This document shows, piece after piece, positions 17,348 through 27,882 of a DNA stretch of 64,000 nt. The DNA lies in NCBI GenBank assembly GCA_030147505.1, contig JASBVG010000044.1, forward strand, positions 124,001-188,000, read 5' to 3'. The notes below the pieces were generated by a model that was not told the DNA's origin, did no database searches, and saw nothing but the letters and a program-made list of their open reading frames with translations. The stretch comes from Tardiphaga sp. Its GTDB lineage: Bacteria; Pseudomonadota; Alphaproteobacteria; Rhizobiales; Xanthobacteraceae. How positions within the stretch are numbered: position 1 is the stretch's first letter; each line of letters starts with the position of its first letter. The translations under genes and the position numbers were made by a program.

Positions 17348-19330
17348 CTACTCCGCCGCCTGCAGCGTCGCAGCTGACTTCGCCGGCTTCGGCGCGCCGA
17401 CGCGCAGCCGGCGGTCGGACAGCGACAGCACGCCGCCCAGTGCCATCAGCGCCGGCCCCCACCAGATCATCAGCACCAGCGGCTTGTGATACATGCGCAC
17501 CGCAACGGCGCCATTGGCCGTGTCGTCGCCGAGCGAGATGTAAAGCTGGCTCGCCCCGCGCGACAGCAATGCCGCCTCGGTGGTCGATGTCTGCCGCGCC
17601 GAGAAATTGCGCTTCGACGGCACCATCTCGCCGATTTCATCGCTGCCCCGGGTGATGCGGAAACGCGCCACGCTCTCCCGATAATTCGGCCCCTGCCGCT
17701 GGGTGATGTCCTTCAGCGTCAGCTCATAGCCGGCCAGCTTCGCCACATCGTTCGGCTTCAGCGTGCCGATGAATTCGGTGTTCCATGTGCTCTCGCAGAC
17801 GATCCCGACCAACGCGACGCCAAGCCCGGCATGGGCGAAAGCCGTGCCCCAGGCTGCGCGCGGCAGACCTATGGCACGTCGCAGCGAGACTGCGAACGGC
17901 AGCCGGAACAGCATGATGCGCTCGGCAATATCGACGACGACGCCCGCGATCACGAACACAGCGAGCCCGATCGCCAGCGGCGCCAGCGCCGCGCCGCCTG
18001 ATGTCCAGGCCCAGACCAGCGCGATGGCAAGCAGCGCCGCGATGCCGGCGGCAAGCAGCCGCTGCGCCACGCCGCGGAGATCGCCGCGCTTCCAGGCCAG
18101 CAGCGGGCCGAACGGCACCGCCAGCAGCAGTGGCACGAACAGCGGCCCGAAAGTCAGATTGAAGAACGGCGCGCCGACGGAGATCTTGTCGCCGGTCAGC
18201 ATTTCGAGCGCCAGCGGATAAAGCGTACCGACAAAGACGGTGGCGCAGGCGGTGGTGAGGAACAGGTTGTTCAGCACCAGCGCGCCCTCGCGCGAGATCG
18301 GCGCGAACAAGCCGCCCTGCTTCAGCGACGACGCGCGCCACAGATACAGCGTCAGGCTGCCGCCGATGAACAGGCAGAGAATGACGAGGATGAATACGCC
18401 GCGTGAGGGATCGGTGGCGAAGGCATGCACCGAGGTAAGCACACCGGAACGCACCAGGAATGTGCCGAGCAGCGACAGCGAGAAAGTGAGGATCGCGAGC
18501 AGGACCGTCCAGACCTTCAGCGCATTGCGCTTCTCCATCACGATCGCGGAATGCAGCAGCGCCGTACCCGACAGCCACGGCATCAGCGAGGCGTTCTCGA
18601 CGGGATCCCAGAACCACCAGCCGCCCCAGCCGAGCTCGTAATAGGCCCAATAGGACCCCATGGCGATGCCGAGGGTCAGGAATATCCACGCCACCAGCGT
18701 CCATGGCCGCACCCAGCGCGCCCAGGCCGCATCGATGCGGCCCTCGATCAATGCGGCGACGGCGAAGGAGAACGAGATGGAGAAGCCGACATAGCCGAGA
18801 TAGAGCATCGGCGGATGCACGGCGAGACCGATATCCTGCAGCACCGGATTGAGATCGCGGCCTTCCAGCGGCGCCTGCGCCATGCGCAGGAACGGATTCG
18901 AGGTTGCGAGAATGAACAGATAGAACGCGGCCGCGATCCAGCCCTGCACCGCCAGCACATGGGCGCGCAATGACAGCGGCAAGTTATTGCCGAACGTCGC
19001 CACCAGCGCGCCGAAGAAAGCGAGGATCGACACCCAGAGCAGCATCGAGCCTTCGTGGTTTCCCCACACGCCGGTGATCTTGTAGAGCAACGGCTTTGCG
19101 GAATGCGAATTCTCGAACACGTTGGCGACCGAGAAATCCGACACGACATAGAGCGTCGTCAGCGCCAGGAACGACAATCCGCAGAAGAGGAACTGCGCCA
19201 GCGCCGTCGAGCGCGCCACATTCATCAGCGCGATGTCGCGCAGCCGCGCACCGGCCACCGGCACCGTGGACTGGATCAGCGCCAGCGCCAGCGCGAGGAT
19301 CAGCGCGTAGTGTCCGGCTTCGGCGATCAT
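17348..19330 (-). CDS. ccmF: Haem lyase subunit CcmF/CycK
   Basis: A polytopic membrane protein of 660 aa, the core of the haem lyase that ligates haem to apocytochrome c. The WWD domain is clear in [20 protein letters not shown] near residue 230, with flanking haem-ligand regions ([25 protein letters not shown]). About 14-15 hydrophobic segments are visible. The periplasmic C-terminal domain contains [19 protein letters not shown] and is followed by a final TM helix. The start codon overlaps the ccmE stop by 4 nt, so synthesis is coupled. Length and order match the rhizobial cycHJKL operon. Confidence 0.97.
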   Translation of the reverse strand: MIAEAGHYALILALALALIQSTVPVAGARLRDIALMNVARSTALAQFLFCGLSFLALTTLYVVSDFSVANVFENSHSAKPLLYKITGVWGNHEGSMLLWVSILAFFGALVATFGNNLPLSLRAHVLAVQGWIAAAFYLFILATSNPFLRMAQAPLEGRDLNPVLQDIGLAVHPPMLYLGYVGFSISFSFAVAALIEGRIDAAWARWVRPWTLVAWIFLTLGIAMGSYWAYYELGWGGWWFWDPVENASLMPWLSGTALLHSAIVMEKRNALKVWTVLLAILTFSLSLLGTFLVRSGVLTSVHAFATDPSRGVFILVILCLFIGGSLTLYLWRASSLKQGGLFAPISREGALVLNNLFLTTACATVFVGTLYPLALEMLTGDKISVGAPFFNLTFGPLFVPLLLAVPFGPLLAWKRGDLRGVAQRLLAAGIAALLAIALVWAWTSGGAALAPLAIGLAVFVIAGVVVDIAERIMLFRLPFAVSLRRAIGLPRAAWGTAFAHAGLGVALVGIVCESTWNTEFIGTLKPNDVAKLAGYELTLKDITQRQGPNYRESVARFRITRGSDEIGEMVPSKRNFSARQTSTTEAALLSRGASQLYISLGDDTANGAVAVRMYHKPLVLMIWWGPALMALGGVLSLSDRRLRVGAPKPAKSAATLQAAE

Positions 19331-19821
19331 CGTGTTACGCTCGGCTTGGTGCTGGTCGTGTCCTGCGAAACCACCGGCTTGCCGCCTTCCCCTTCCTTCC
19401 AGCGGCCTTGTTTCTTCAGCGCGTCGGCCACTTCCTTCGGCATATAGGTCTCGTCATGCTTGGCGAGCACGGTGTCTGCCTTGAACACGCCATTGGCGTC
19501 GAGCGCACCTTCGGCGACCACGCCCTGCCCTTCGCGGAACAGGTCGGGGAGAATCCCTTTGTAGTTCACCGGCAGCGTCGCGCCGCCGTCGGAAACCTTG
19601 AAGCTCACGGCGAGATTGTCGCCGCGCTGCAAGCTGCCTTGCTCGACCATGCCGCCGAGACGAAAACGCTTGCCGGATGGAATTTGCTTTTCTGCCGCCA
19701 TGGTCGGGGTGGAGAAAAACACGATGCTGTCGCGCAGTGCATTCAGCACGAGGCCAGCTGCGATCGCCAGGATCGCCAGCGCACCGCCTATCATCGTCAA
19801 TCGTCGCTGCTTGCGTGTCAT
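19327..19821 (-). CDS. ccmE: Haem chaperone CcmE/CycJ
   Basis: A 164-aa membrane-anchored OB-fold chaperone that carries haem covalently before handing it to CcmF. One TM helix lies at residues 9-29. The OB domain includes [12 protein letters not shown] and [27 protein letters not shown]. In that segment His122 (LAKHDETY) is the covalent haem-binding residue and Tyr126 its axial partner, so this is the canonical HxxxY class. The C-terminal 30 residues are a flexible tail. It starts 6 bp after ccmI and overlaps ccmF by 4 nt. Confidence 0.97.
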   Translation of the reverse strand: MTRKQRRLTMIGGALAILAIAAGLVLNALRDSIVFFSTPTMAAEKQIPSGKRFRLGGMVEQGSLQRGDNLAVSFKVSDGGATLPVNYKGILPDLFREGQGVVAEGALDANGVFKADTVLAKHDETYMPKEVADALKKQGRWKEGEGGKPVVSQDTTSTKPSVTR

Positions 19822-19827
19822 CGCGAA

Positions 19828-20943
19828 CTATCCATCCAGTCCGGCGTCTTTCAGGCCGTCATTCAGCTTGCGCAGCTGCTCGGCGTCGCTGCCGACGGCC
19901 TGCCGTGCATCGGCCAATGCGCTCTTCGCCTTGTCGCGCTCGCCGAGCACGAGATAAGCGCGCACCAGCCGCAGCCATCCATCAACATCCCTGCCGTCCT
20001 GCTTCAGACGCGTCGCGAGGCGATCGACCATGCCCTGGATCATCGCACTGCGATCCTCGGCATTCATGTCCTGCGCCGCGGCGACCGTCTCCTGCGGCAG
20101 CGCCGGCAATTCCGGCCCCTTGCCACCGCCGACGCGCGCCAGTGCTGCGCTCACCACCGGGCGCCACGGTGCATCAGCCGGGCCCTTCGCCAGCATGCCG
20201 CGCCAGATGGTTGCCGCATCCGCAACGCGGCCATCCTGCTCGGCAGCGAGGCCGAGGAAATAGCGTGCCTTCACCTCATCGGCATCCTGCGCCACGGCGC
20301 GGTCGAATTCCGCCTTGGCATCCGCCGTGATCACGCCATTGGCGGCCATGGTCAGCGCTTCGCCGAGATCGGCCCGGTGCGCGGCGCTATCGTCGCCGAA
20401 GGTGATGATATTGCGATAGGCGCGCACCGCATCGTCGTGACGACCAATCCGCGCCAGCACCGGCGCCAGCACGGCCCAGCCGCGCGCATCGTTGGGGTTC
20501 TTTTCGAGATGCGCCTCGACCTGAGCGATCAGGCTGACCACGGACTGATTGGGGCCCGGCGCCTGTTGGCGCGACGCCAGTGGCATGTCCGGAAGTCGCG
20601 GTGAGCCAAGCGGCAGATAGACGCCGATGGCAATCAGCGGCAGCCCGATCAGTGCCAACAGCGAGACTGCCTTGCGCATACCAGGCGCATTGCCCGTCGT
20701 GTTGCTACCATCCGCATCCGCATCAGCGGCAGCGAGCAGCCGGCGACCGATCTCGACGCGCGCCGCCTCGGCTTCGGCAGGTCCGATCAGCCCGGCCGCG
20801 GCGTCGCGTCCGACCTCGGCAAGCTGGTCCTTATAGACGGCGACCTCGGTCCCCCCCGTCGCCGCGCTCCTCCGGCCAAGCGGCAACAGCACGGCAAACG
20901 TCGCCGCGGCGGTCATCAAAGCGAACACAAACCATAAGGCCAT
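19828..20943 (-). CDS. ccmI: Cytochrome c biogenesis protein CcmI/CycH
   Basis: A 371-aa apocytochrome c chaperone. Two TM segments are visible: near residues 1-20 (MALWFVFALMTAAATFAVLLPLG) and about 96-113 (AVSLLALIGLPLIAIGVYLP). A cytoplasmic loop between them contains VYKDQLAEVGRDAAAGLIGPAEAEAARVEIGRR, the characteristic CcmI hook. The periplasmic C-terminal half is TPR-like (VEAHLEKNPNDARGWAVLAPVLARIGRHDDAVRAYRN). I use the ATG at 20943; a GTG six codons upstream is an alternative. It is the first gene of the ccmIEFH operon. Confidence 0.93.
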   Translation of the reverse strand: MALWFVFALMTAAATFAVLLPLGRRSAATGGTEVAVYKDQLAEVGRDAAAGLIGPAEAEAARVEIGRRLLAAADADADGSNTTGNAPGMRKAVSLLALIGLPLIAIGVYLPLGSPRLPDMPLASRQQAPGPNQSVVSLIAQVEAHLEKNPNDARGWAVLAPVLARIGRHDDAVRAYRNIITFGDDSAAHRADLGEALTMAANGVITADAKAEFDRAVAQDADEVKARYFLGLAAEQDGRVADAATIWRGMLAKGPADAPWRPVVSAALARVGGGKGPELPALPQETVAAAQDMNAEDRSAMIQGMVDRLATRLKQDGRDVDGWLRLVRAYLVLGERDKAKSALADARQAVGSDAEQLRKLNDGLKDAGLDG

Positions 20944-21135
20944 CAATGGGTTCCGACGCACCTTCGAGTCGATCTAATCGACATCCGGGGCCGGTTACAC
21001 CATGGCCGTTCCCGTCGCGCAATTGACTTTTATGCCATCGCGCCGGCCGGAATATTGCGCTGGATCAAGAAGCGGTGTCCGTGCAGCCATGAACGGCGTC
21101 GAAGTACTCAGCTCGCGGCTGAGCGGCAGACGTGG

Positions 21136-22733
21136 TCAACGCCGGCGCGGCGTGAACGGCCCCACGGGGGCCTGCCCGATTAGCGACACGCAGACAAGCG
21201 CGGCAATCGCGAACCAGAAGGTCAACCAGAAGCCATCGATATAGGCCAATGTGTTGGCCTGCCGCTGGACCATGCCCGAGAGCGTTCCGACGCTGCGCGC
21301 CAAGGCGAGACCTTCGCCATGATGTCCGAACAGGGCATTGAGTTTGGCAAGCAGTCCCGACACATCCGCATCGCCGCTGGCGACATGAAGTCCCAGCAGG
21401 TTGGAGTGGACCTGTTCGCGCACGCGCAGCCAGGTCGCCATCAACGCGATTCCGATTTCGGCGCCGCCCAGCCGCATCACCTGGATATAGGCAGCAAAGG
21501 CCGTTGCGCGGTCGGATCCGAATTGGACAGCGCAATGATGATGATCGGTAGCAGCGTGAAGGATTGCCCGAGCGACTGCAGCAGGACCACGGGGATGAAG
21601 TCGGACAGCGACCAGGCCGAGGTCAGCATCGTTCCAAGGAGCGCCGCGGCGGCAAAAGCAGCGAGACCGATGATCAGGGTGAGCTTCACGTCATAGCGAC
21701 GGATCAGGTAGATCGACAGCGGAAGCAATACGATCATCGGAACAACGCCGCAGAGCAGGAACAGCGCACCGGTTTGAACGGGTTTGAGCTGCGCGATGTT
21801 AATGAGGAAATTCGGTGCGAGCGACGAATTCGACAGGCTGGTCATCGAATAGAGCAGGATGGTCAGGAGCGCGAGACCGATATTGCGCGACAACAGTACT
21901 TCGGCATGAGCCCAGGGCCGTTTCACCAATGTTTCATTGATAAAGAAGCAGACGACAAGCGCCACGCCTCCTCCGATCAGGGCGACGATCGTTCCCGACC
22001 CGAACCAGTCCAGCCGGTTGCCCTGATCGAGACCCGCATAGATCATGGCCACGCCGGAGCCGAACAGCAGCATGCCGCCCCAATCTGCCTCACGGAGCAC
22101 AAAGGTATTGATAGGCTCGCGCGGCGTTCCGAGATAAACGAACAAGGCGAGCAACGGCGCGATGATCACGTCCTGCCAGTAGATCCATTGCCAGCCGAGA
22201 TGCTCGACGTAAAAGCCGGTCAGCGAGACGCCTGCATTCAGCGTGAAACCGACGCGAATGGCGTAGATGGCGATCGCCGGCAGCCACCACTTCATCGGCA
22301 GGTTGCGGAAAATAATGAGCAAGGTCGCGGGCACGAAGGTACCAAGCAGCAGGCCGTGGATGATATGAGCGACGAGCAGGACGTTGTAATCGCGCAGCAG
22401 CGGGATCAGCAGTGAGAGTGCCGCATAGACCAGCGCGGGTATCCCGAGGACGCGGCGCAGGCCGAACACCGTCGCGAGCCAGGCCACCGCTGGCGCGATG
22501 AATATCTGCGACGCGGTGCCGGCGGTGGAGAGCCAGGCCCCCTCATCGAAACTCAGCGACAGGCCGCCGCGCAGATCGGGCAGACCGATGGAAAACAGGC
22601 GCGTATCCACATTGGACAGCAACGCGCCGAGAAGAACGGCCCCGACTGCAAACAGCGGATGTAGCGACACGCCGCCGGTCGAGACCGGACCGGCCCCGAT
22701 GACCTGGCTGCTTGCGGGGTTGACCGCGGTCAT
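21136..22733 (-). pseudogene. DHA2-family drug efflux MFS transporter (EmrB/FarB-like), frameshifted near its C-terminus
   Basis: The first frame (21477-22733, 418 aa) encodes the N-terminal 11-12 TM segments of a 14-TM DHA2 exporter, with LSNVDTRLFSIGLPDLRG in TM1 and GVSLTGFYVEHLGWQWIYW in the family-typical motif region. It runs into an early stop after IIIIALSNSDPTAQ. The second frame (21136-21480) continues the family sequence (MRLGGAEIGIALMATWLRVREQVHSNLLGLHV) and ends with the last TM helix. Adding one base around 21509-21513 joins them as SDP-x-RATAFAAYIQVMRLGG. The gene is therefore either a pseudogene or a single-base sequence error. It overlaps the upstream EmrA-like gene by 4 nt, so the pair was an operon. 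Confidence 0.85.
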
Positions 22734-23845
22734 TTGTCCGCAGCCTGAGCCGTATCGATACGGGCGGTCACCGACATGCCGGGCAGCAGACGGTTCAGCA
22801 GTGGTTGATCCTTGTCGAACTGAATGCGCACAGGGACACGCTGGACGACCTTGGTAAAATTGCCGGTGGCGTTATCCGGCGGCAGCAATGCGAATTGCGA
22901 GCCAGATGCGGGCGCGATACGTTCGACGCGGCCGCGCAGCGGCTGGCCCGAAAACGTGTCGACGACGATCTCCACCGGTTGCCCGGGCTTCACCCGCGTG
23001 AGCTGTGTCTCCTTGAAATTGGCGACCACATAGACATCGGGAAGCGGCACCACGCTGATCAGGTTGGTGCCGATATTCACATAGTCGCCGGCCTGAACCT
23101 GGCGCTCGCTGACCACGCCGTCGAACGGCGCCACGATTGTCGTATAGCCAAGCTTCAATGCGGCCGCATCGCGCGTCGCCTTGGCGCCGAGAAGATCCGC
23201 AGCACGTTGCTTCCTGGTGCCGTTCAAAACTTCGAGCTGGTGCTTCTGCGCCGCGATGAGCGCCCTGCTCGCCCGCACATCGGCCTGCGTCTTCGCTTGG
23301 GCGGCAATCGCCTGTTCAAATCGCTGGCGCGTTCCTGCTTCGCTCTGGCTGAGGGATTTCTGCCGCTCCAGCTCCTGCCCGGCCTGAACATCCTGAGCTT
23401 CCGCGGACACTCGCTGCGCTTCGGCCTGCGCAATGGTCGCATATTGGAGTTCGATCTGATTGGCGAGGTTGTCCAGCGCCGCCTGCGCGCCCGCCACGCC
23501 CGCCTCGGCCTGCGCGAGCTGCGCCTCGTAGTCGGCCCGGTCGATTTGCAACAGCAGATCGCCTGCCTTGACGCGCTGGAAGTCGTTCACCGCAATCGAC
23601 TTGACCTCCCCCGCCACCCGGCTCGACAGCCGCGTGGTCTGCGCACGGATATAGGCATCGTCGGTCGACTGCACTGCGCGATTGCCGATCCAGATGTCCC
23701 AACGCAGCGTCGCCACAATGACGAAGCCGACGGCAACGGCCAGAGCCAGAACCGGCAGAGCCAGGCGACGCAAGGTGGAGGTTTCGGAGGTAGCATCAGC
23801 CGGCTGCGCGGGCGTCGGCTGCGGAGGGGGCTGGACCTGGGGCAT
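22730..23845 (-). CDS. HlyD/EmrA-family membrane fusion protein
   Basis: A 371-aa periplasmic adaptor for an MFS-driven tripartite efflux pump. After a proline-rich cytoplasmic tail, one TM helix lies at about residues 28-46 (LALPVLALAVAVGFVIVATL). The first lipoyl half-motif is VAGEVKSIAVNDFQRVKAGDLLLQID. A long coiled-coil hairpin follows (about 95-205, rich in Ala, Gln and Glu), then the second lipoyl half (TTIVAPFDGVVSERQVQAGDYV) and a beta-barrel ending FDKDQPLLNRLLPGMSV. Its stop overlaps the MFS start by 4 nt. Since the MFS partner is frameshifted, this adaptor may now lack a working pump. Confidence 0.92.
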   Translation of the reverse strand: MPQVQPPPQPTPAQPADATSETSTLRRLALPVLALAVAVGFVIVATLRWDIWIGNRAVQSTDDAYIRAQTTRLSSRVAGEVKSIAVNDFQRVKAGDLLLQIDRADYEAQLAQAEAGVAGAQAALDNLANQIELQYATIAQAEAQRVSAEAQDVQAGQELERQKSLSQSEAGTRQRFEQAIAAQAKTQADVRASRALIAAQKHQLEVLNGTRKQRAADLLGAKATRDAAALKLGYTTIVAPFDGVVSERQVQAGDYVNIGTNLISVVPLPDVYVVANFKETQLTRVKPGQPVEIVVDTFSGQPLRGRVERIAPASGSQFALLPPDNATGNFTKVVQRVPVRIQFDKDQPLLNRLLPGMSVTARIDTAQAADK

Positions 23846-24048
23846 CGCGTCCTCGATTCGGTTGGATATTCCGAAGGAATGCCTACAGCTCGCATATTAC
23901 AAGGCCGCGGTCAGCCGCCCAGTCGCCACAACACCAGGCAGTGATCGACCGCATCGCGATCGCCGGCAAAACCTTCTTTTCCGCCAACCAGGCCGAGGTC
24001 GTCTTTTCGCCCATCGGGCAAAACCCGGCCTGCTCAAGCACCACAGAA

Positions 24049-24633
24049 CTAACCGCGAAGGGATTTTCCACTTAACCGCCAGAGACCCTGGTCGCTCGTG
24101 GACACCGCCACAGCGCCGTTCTTGATGGCCTCCAGCACGTGACTGCGATCGCAGACGAATCCCGATGCGATGATGGGAGGCATCGCCTTGCGATGCTGGG
24201 CTGGCACGTAAGATAGCATCGGCGCCGGCATGAGCTGCACCAGGTTAGGTTCGCTCTGCCCCAGCGCTGCAACGCTGCGCGGAAAATTCGAGCGATCCGT
24301 GACGAAGACTTTCTGGATCGCAACCAGCCCCGATTTCTTGGCCCGCTGGATCGTCGCCACACGCGTCGAGACGACGCCCTTGGCGCCGATCTCGACGAGA
24401 TAGTCAACACCACCCTTGTCCTGCGAGAGGCCATCGCAACTGTCGATGTTCACGACAGGATATTTGTTGGCATCGACCAGCGACCCGATGACCGCCCCGA
24501 GCTTCCGCAGCTCGAAATTTGCAACGATCGCTATTTCCGCCTCACCGCCGAGGAAGTCCTCGACGAGCTCGGGGCCATAGAGCGTCGCGATCACCGGGTG
24601 CCGTGTCAGGCGTAAAGCCAGGGATTTATCCAT
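24049..24633 (-). CDS. glpP: Glycerol-3-phosphate-responsive antiterminator, GlpP family
   Basis: A 194-aa TIM-barrel-like RNA-binding regulator. In Bacillus, GlpP with glycerol-3-phosphate binds the glpD leader mRNA and prevents termination. Family landmarks are ANKYPVVNIDSCDGLSQDKGGVDYLVE, AKGVVSTRVATIQRAKKSGLVAIQKVFVTD, PNLVQLMPAPMLSYV, PPIIASGFVCD and GAVAVSTSDQGLW, in the same order as in Bacillus GlpP (ISTR, KAIQRLFLLD, VLPGI, AGGLI, AVTTSNTKLW). It is the last gene of the glycerol operon, 15 bp after the flavoprotein gene. GlpP is unusual for an alphaproteobacterium. Its target leader is unknown; no obvious terminator stem is visible ahead of the first operon gene. Confidence 0.88.
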   Translation of the reverse strand: MDKSLALRLTRHPVIATLYGPELVEDFLGGEAEIAIVANFELRKLGAVIGSLVDANKYPVVNIDSCDGLSQDKGGVDYLVEIGAKGVVSTRVATIQRAKKSGLVAIQKVFVTDRSNFPRSVAALGQSEPNLVQLMPAPMLSYVPAQHRKAMPPIIASGFVCDRSHVLEAIKNGAVAVSTSDQGLWRLSGKSLRG

Positions 24634-24648
24634 GACCCCAATCTAAAA

Positions 24649-26190
24649 TCATGGGCCGACTTTGTCACTCAATCCAAGCTTCCCGGGATTTAGAATGTTC
24701 TTCGGATCGAGCGCTGCCTTGATCGTCTCGAGCACCGGAAACGCGGTGTCCAGCGACTGCGCCATATAGGGCGCGCGCAGCAGTCCAACGCCGTGATGGT
24801 GGCTCAATGTGGCATTGTACTTGATGATGACCGCATTCGCGGCATCCCAGGCCTGCCGGTACCACTTCTGGCGGTTTTCGACCTCGACTTCGCCGCGGAG
24901 CGAGAAATAGAGACAGGCTCCGTCGACATAGGCGTGTGACTGATGGGCCGATCCGGCCAGCGTGCCGGGAACGGAGTTGATGGCCTGCACGACCTCGTCA
25001 TAGATCGCCGGCAGATCGCGCCATGGACCGATCATTTCCAGCGTGTCGGCCACAAAACCCGGGCTCGGCGTAAAGCCTTCGGCACTCTTGCCGGTCAGAT
25101 AGCGGGTATCGAGCCAGCGCTCCAGGATCGCATCGCTTTCCAGCCTGTCGCCAAGTTCGGCACAGGCCTTGTCGCTGATCGCCATCACGGCATCGACCAT
25201 CTCCTTCGGCCCCTCGTCGGCAACCAGCAGGACATTGCTCTTGGGCATACCAAACTGCACGCCGCTTTCCAGCTCGTCATAGAGACGCAGCGCAGCCGGA
25301 TTGGCGCCGCGCTGCATGATCTGACGACAGGCTTCGAGGCCGATCGCGAAGGTCTTGAAGCCGTAAGCGATGGCTCGGCCGTAGTCGGGCAACTGATGCA
25401 GCTTGAAGCGGATCTTCACGACGACACCCAATGTGCCTTCGGAACCAATGAACAGCTGCAACAGGTCCGGCCCGACTGCCGCACGCGAATAGCCGCCAAC
25501 CGTGATCAGACGGCCATCGGCGAGCACGACGTCCATGCTGAACACCATGTCCTCGATCTTGCCGTAACGCGTCGACAGTTGTCCGGCACCGCGGCAGGCG
25601 ACCCAGCCGCCCACCGTGCTGATGCCGAATGAGGACGGCCAGTGCCCCATGGTCATCTTGTAGTCGCGCTGGATGGTCTGTTCGAAGACGTCACCGAACA
25701 TGCCGGCCTCGACCTCGACGATCTGGCTCTGCGCATCGAAGCCAACGAACTTGTTGAGATCGCAAAGATCGAGGACGATGCCGCCGCGAACCGGCAGCGC
25801 TGCGCCGGTAACGTTGCTGCGTCCCGCCGATACGGTCACCGGGATCGTCGCGGCATTGGCAATGCGCATCACGCCCTGCACCTGCTCCACCGACGACACG
25901 CGAACGACGATTGCGTTCGGTGTGGCCGGCTTGCCGGCGGTTTCCGTCATCATCGAACCTGCCCACCAGTCACGGGTCCAGGTCACCACATCGGGCGTCT
26001 CGGTGATGACGTGGTCGGCGACCTTGCGCAGAGACGCAATGATATCGGCGCCGACGGCGACAGGATCGCGCTGCAGGCCTGGCGTCGCCGAGGTCTCCTT
26101 CATGCGCGCGACATAGGCCGGGGGCGTGTGTGCGCCGACGACATATCGGCCACGATTGTAGCCACGACGAATGGCATCTTTGCTCAGCAT
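24649..26190 (-). CDS. FAD-binding oxidase of the VAO family, alkyldihydroxyacetonephosphate synthase-like
   Basis: A 513-aa flavoprotein with the PCMH FAD fold: VSAGRSNVTGAALPVRGGIVLDL holds the pyrophosphate loop, and MTMGHWPSSFGISTVGGWVACRGAGQLSTRYGKIEDMV the second FAD segment. The C-terminal NATLSHHHGVGLLRAPYM carries the triple-His active-site loop of alkyl-DHAP synthase. The end KAALDPKNILNPGKLGL is typical of the GlcD/AGPS group. Bacteria here do not make plasmalogens by the eukaryotic route, so in this glycerol operon a sn-glycerol-phosphate or related polyol oxidase is more likely (inference). AGGAG precedes the ATG; glpD ends 3 bp upstream. Confidence 0.88.
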   Translation of the reverse strand: MLSKDAIRRGYNRGRYVVGAHTPPAYVARMKETSATPGLQRDPVAVGADIIASLRKVADHVITETPDVVTWTRDWWAGSMMTETAGKPATPNAIVVRVSSVEQVQGVMRIANAATIPVTVSAGRSNVTGAALPVRGGIVLDLCDLNKFVGFDAQSQIVEVEAGMFGDVFEQTIQRDYKMTMGHWPSSFGISTVGGWVACRGAGQLSTRYGKIEDMVFSMDVVLADGRLITVGGYSRAAVGPDLLQLFIGSEGTLGVVVKIRFKLHQLPDYGRAIAYGFKTFAIGLEACRQIMQRGANPAALRLYDELESGVQFGMPKSNVLLVADEGPKEMVDAVMAISDKACAELGDRLESDAILERWLDTRYLTGKSAEGFTPSPGFVADTLEMIGPWRDLPAIYDEVVQAINSVPGTLAGSAHQSHAYVDGACLYFSLRGEVEVENRQKWYRQAWDAANAVIIKYNATLSHHHGVGLLRAPYMAQSLDTAFPVLETIKAALDPKNILNPGKLGLSDKVGP

Positions 26191-26193
26191 TTC

Positions 26194-27870
26194 TTAGGCT
26201 CCTAGAAGAATGGATTTCTCGCGCACAAGGCTGGCGGTGTAGTCCGCCACCTGTTGCGCGATGATCTGTTCGGACAGCCCCAATTCGGACTGCAATATCT
26301 GGCCGACGCGCGCGGCGGCGCGCGCCGACGCGTCGCGTGCATTCATGCGGGCGCGCATCCGCCGCGAAAGCACGTCATCAACAGTGCCAGCCATTTCATG
26401 GCGCACCGCATAGATCACCTCGGCCTCGCTATGCGGCAGCCCCTCGACGATCGGCGCAGCGGACGCCGGATCGGCCTGAAGAATGTCGCTGACAAAACGG
26501 GCTTCGGTCCCATAGCGTTCGCCGAGATGTGCCTGCATGCCGCCGGTCGCGGTGATCGCCTGCGCGTCGTACCCCGCAGCGCCGAGCAGATACGCCTTCT
26601 TGGTCTGGCACCTGCCGCTCTTTCCGGCCACCTTCTGGGCGGCGTCGATGGTCTGCTCCGCCATATGCCGTGACGTCGTCAGCTTGCCGCCCACGATAGT
26701 GATCAAGCCGTCATCCGCGATGTCGATCTTGTGGTTGCGCTTGACCTCCAGCGTCTTGCCACCGGGCGGCGCCACGAGCGGTCGGCACCCGGCGATGCTG
26801 CCAACGGCATCCTCAGGGCGGAGATCCGTCTTCAATGCCGAGCGCGCGCCTTCCAGCAGAAAGTCGAGCTCCTCGCGCGTGCAATGCACGTCATCGAGAT
26901 CGCCCTGATAGTCTTCGTCGGTGGTGCCGAGATAGGAGACGTTGCCCCAGCGCGTGATCGTCGCGCGGCGGCTGCGACCGGGCACAGGAATCGTGACTGT
27001 GCAGTCATTGCGAATCTTCAGCCAGGGGATCGCGACGTGCACGCCCTTCGCCGGGCGGATCTCGAGCTTGCGCTCCTCGCCCTTCTTGATGCCGCTCCAG
27101 TCGCGCAGCCAGACGCCCGTGGCCATCACGACCGCAGCTGCCCGGACGGTGATCTCGCGTCCGCCAGCCTGCACGACAGCGCCGGTGACCTTGCCGTGAT
27201 TGCTGCGCGTGATCTCCACAGCCCGGGCGTGATTGGCCACCGCCGCGCCATGATAGGCAGCCGTGCGCGCCAGATTCAATGTGAGCCGTGCATCATCGAC
27301 GCGCGCGTCGAAATACATCAATCCGCCGATCAGATTGTCGTCCTTGAAAGTCGGGCAATGCGACAGAACCTCAGCCTTGCTGAGACGCTGATGCAAAATT
27401 CCCTCGCGCCAGCCACCGGCGAGATCATAGGTCCACAGCAAGCTTTCGAAAGCTTTTGCCAGCCGCTTGTCGAAGACTCCGTCCTTCTCGAGAATCGGAA
27501 ACAGGAATGGCAGTCGCTGCACCAGATGCCGCGCGTTGCGTCGCAGCCTCTGACGCTCCAGTAGCGAGTGGCGGACCAGGTCGAGATTGCCCTGTTCGAT
27601 GTAACGCAGGCCGCCATGCACCATCTTGGAGGACTTTGACGATGTTCCCGATGCGAAATCGTCTTTCTCGACAAGCGCCACCCGGAGGCCACGCAGACTC
27701 GCATCGAGCGCGGCATAGGCTCCGGTCACGCCGCCCCCAATGATGAGGATATCGAAGCGATCGCTCTCCAGCCTGGCCAGATGTTCGCTGCGAACGAAAC
27801 AGAAGGGCGCCGCGCCGGTCATGTCGGCGCGGTCGCGATTGGGCTTCAGCGAAGGAAGGAAGTTCATCAT
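26194..27870 (-). CDS. glpD: Aerobic glycerol-3-phosphate dehydrogenase
   Basis: A 558-aa FAD enzyme at the inner membrane that oxidises glycerol-3-phosphate to dihydroxyacetone phosphate and feeds electrons to quinone. The Rossmann motif is FDILIIGGGVTGAYAALDASLRGLRVALVE, at about residue 40. The substrate and FAD region is KDDFASGTSSKSSKMVHGGLRYIEQGNLDLV, a hallmark of GlpD. Further on are GTTDEDYQGDLDDVHCTREELDFLL and ITIVGGKLTTSRHMAEQT. The C-terminal helical domain is DEVLSRRMR-like (VDDVLSRRMRARM). It lies 12 bp after glpK. The extra 35 residues before the Rossmann fold may be partly untranslated; M17 is an alternative start. Confidence 0.96.
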   Translation of the reverse strand: MMNFLPSLKPNRDRADMTGAAPFCFVRSEHLARLESDRFDILIIGGGVTGAYAALDASLRGLRVALVEKDDFASGTSSKSSKMVHGGLRYIEQGNLDLVRHSLLERQRLRRNARHLVQRLPFLFPILEKDGVFDKRLAKAFESLLWTYDLAGGWREGILHQRLSKAEVLSHCPTFKDDNLIGGLMYFDARVDDARLTLNLARTAAYHGAAVANHARAVEITRSNHGKVTGAVVQAGGREITVRAAAVVMATGVWLRDWSGIKKGEERKLEIRPAKGVHVAIPWLKIRNDCTVTIPVPGRSRRATITRWGNVSYLGTTDEDYQGDLDDVHCTREELDFLLEGARSALKTDLRPEDAVGSIAGCRPLVAPPGGKTLEVKRNHKIDIADDGLITIVGGKLTTSRHMAEQTIDAAQKVAGKSGRCQTKKAYLLGAAGYDAQAITATGGMQAHLGERYGTEARFVSDILQADPASAAPIVEGLPHSEAEVIYAVRHEMAGTVDDVLSRRMRARMNARDASARAAARVGQILQSELGLSEQIIAQQVADYTASLVREKSILLGA

Positions 27871-27882
27871 TGCGTATTCCGT

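Noticed and set aside
19096..20604. 502-aa open frame antisense to ccmE/ccmI
   Set aside because: Spans several firm genes on the other strand and lacks any motif.
23846..24048. Remnant gene between the EmrA-like gene and glpP
   Set aside because: All frames give short peptides (for example one ending AGKTFFSANQAEVVFSPIG) with no family I know and no ribosome binding site. Left as intergenic.
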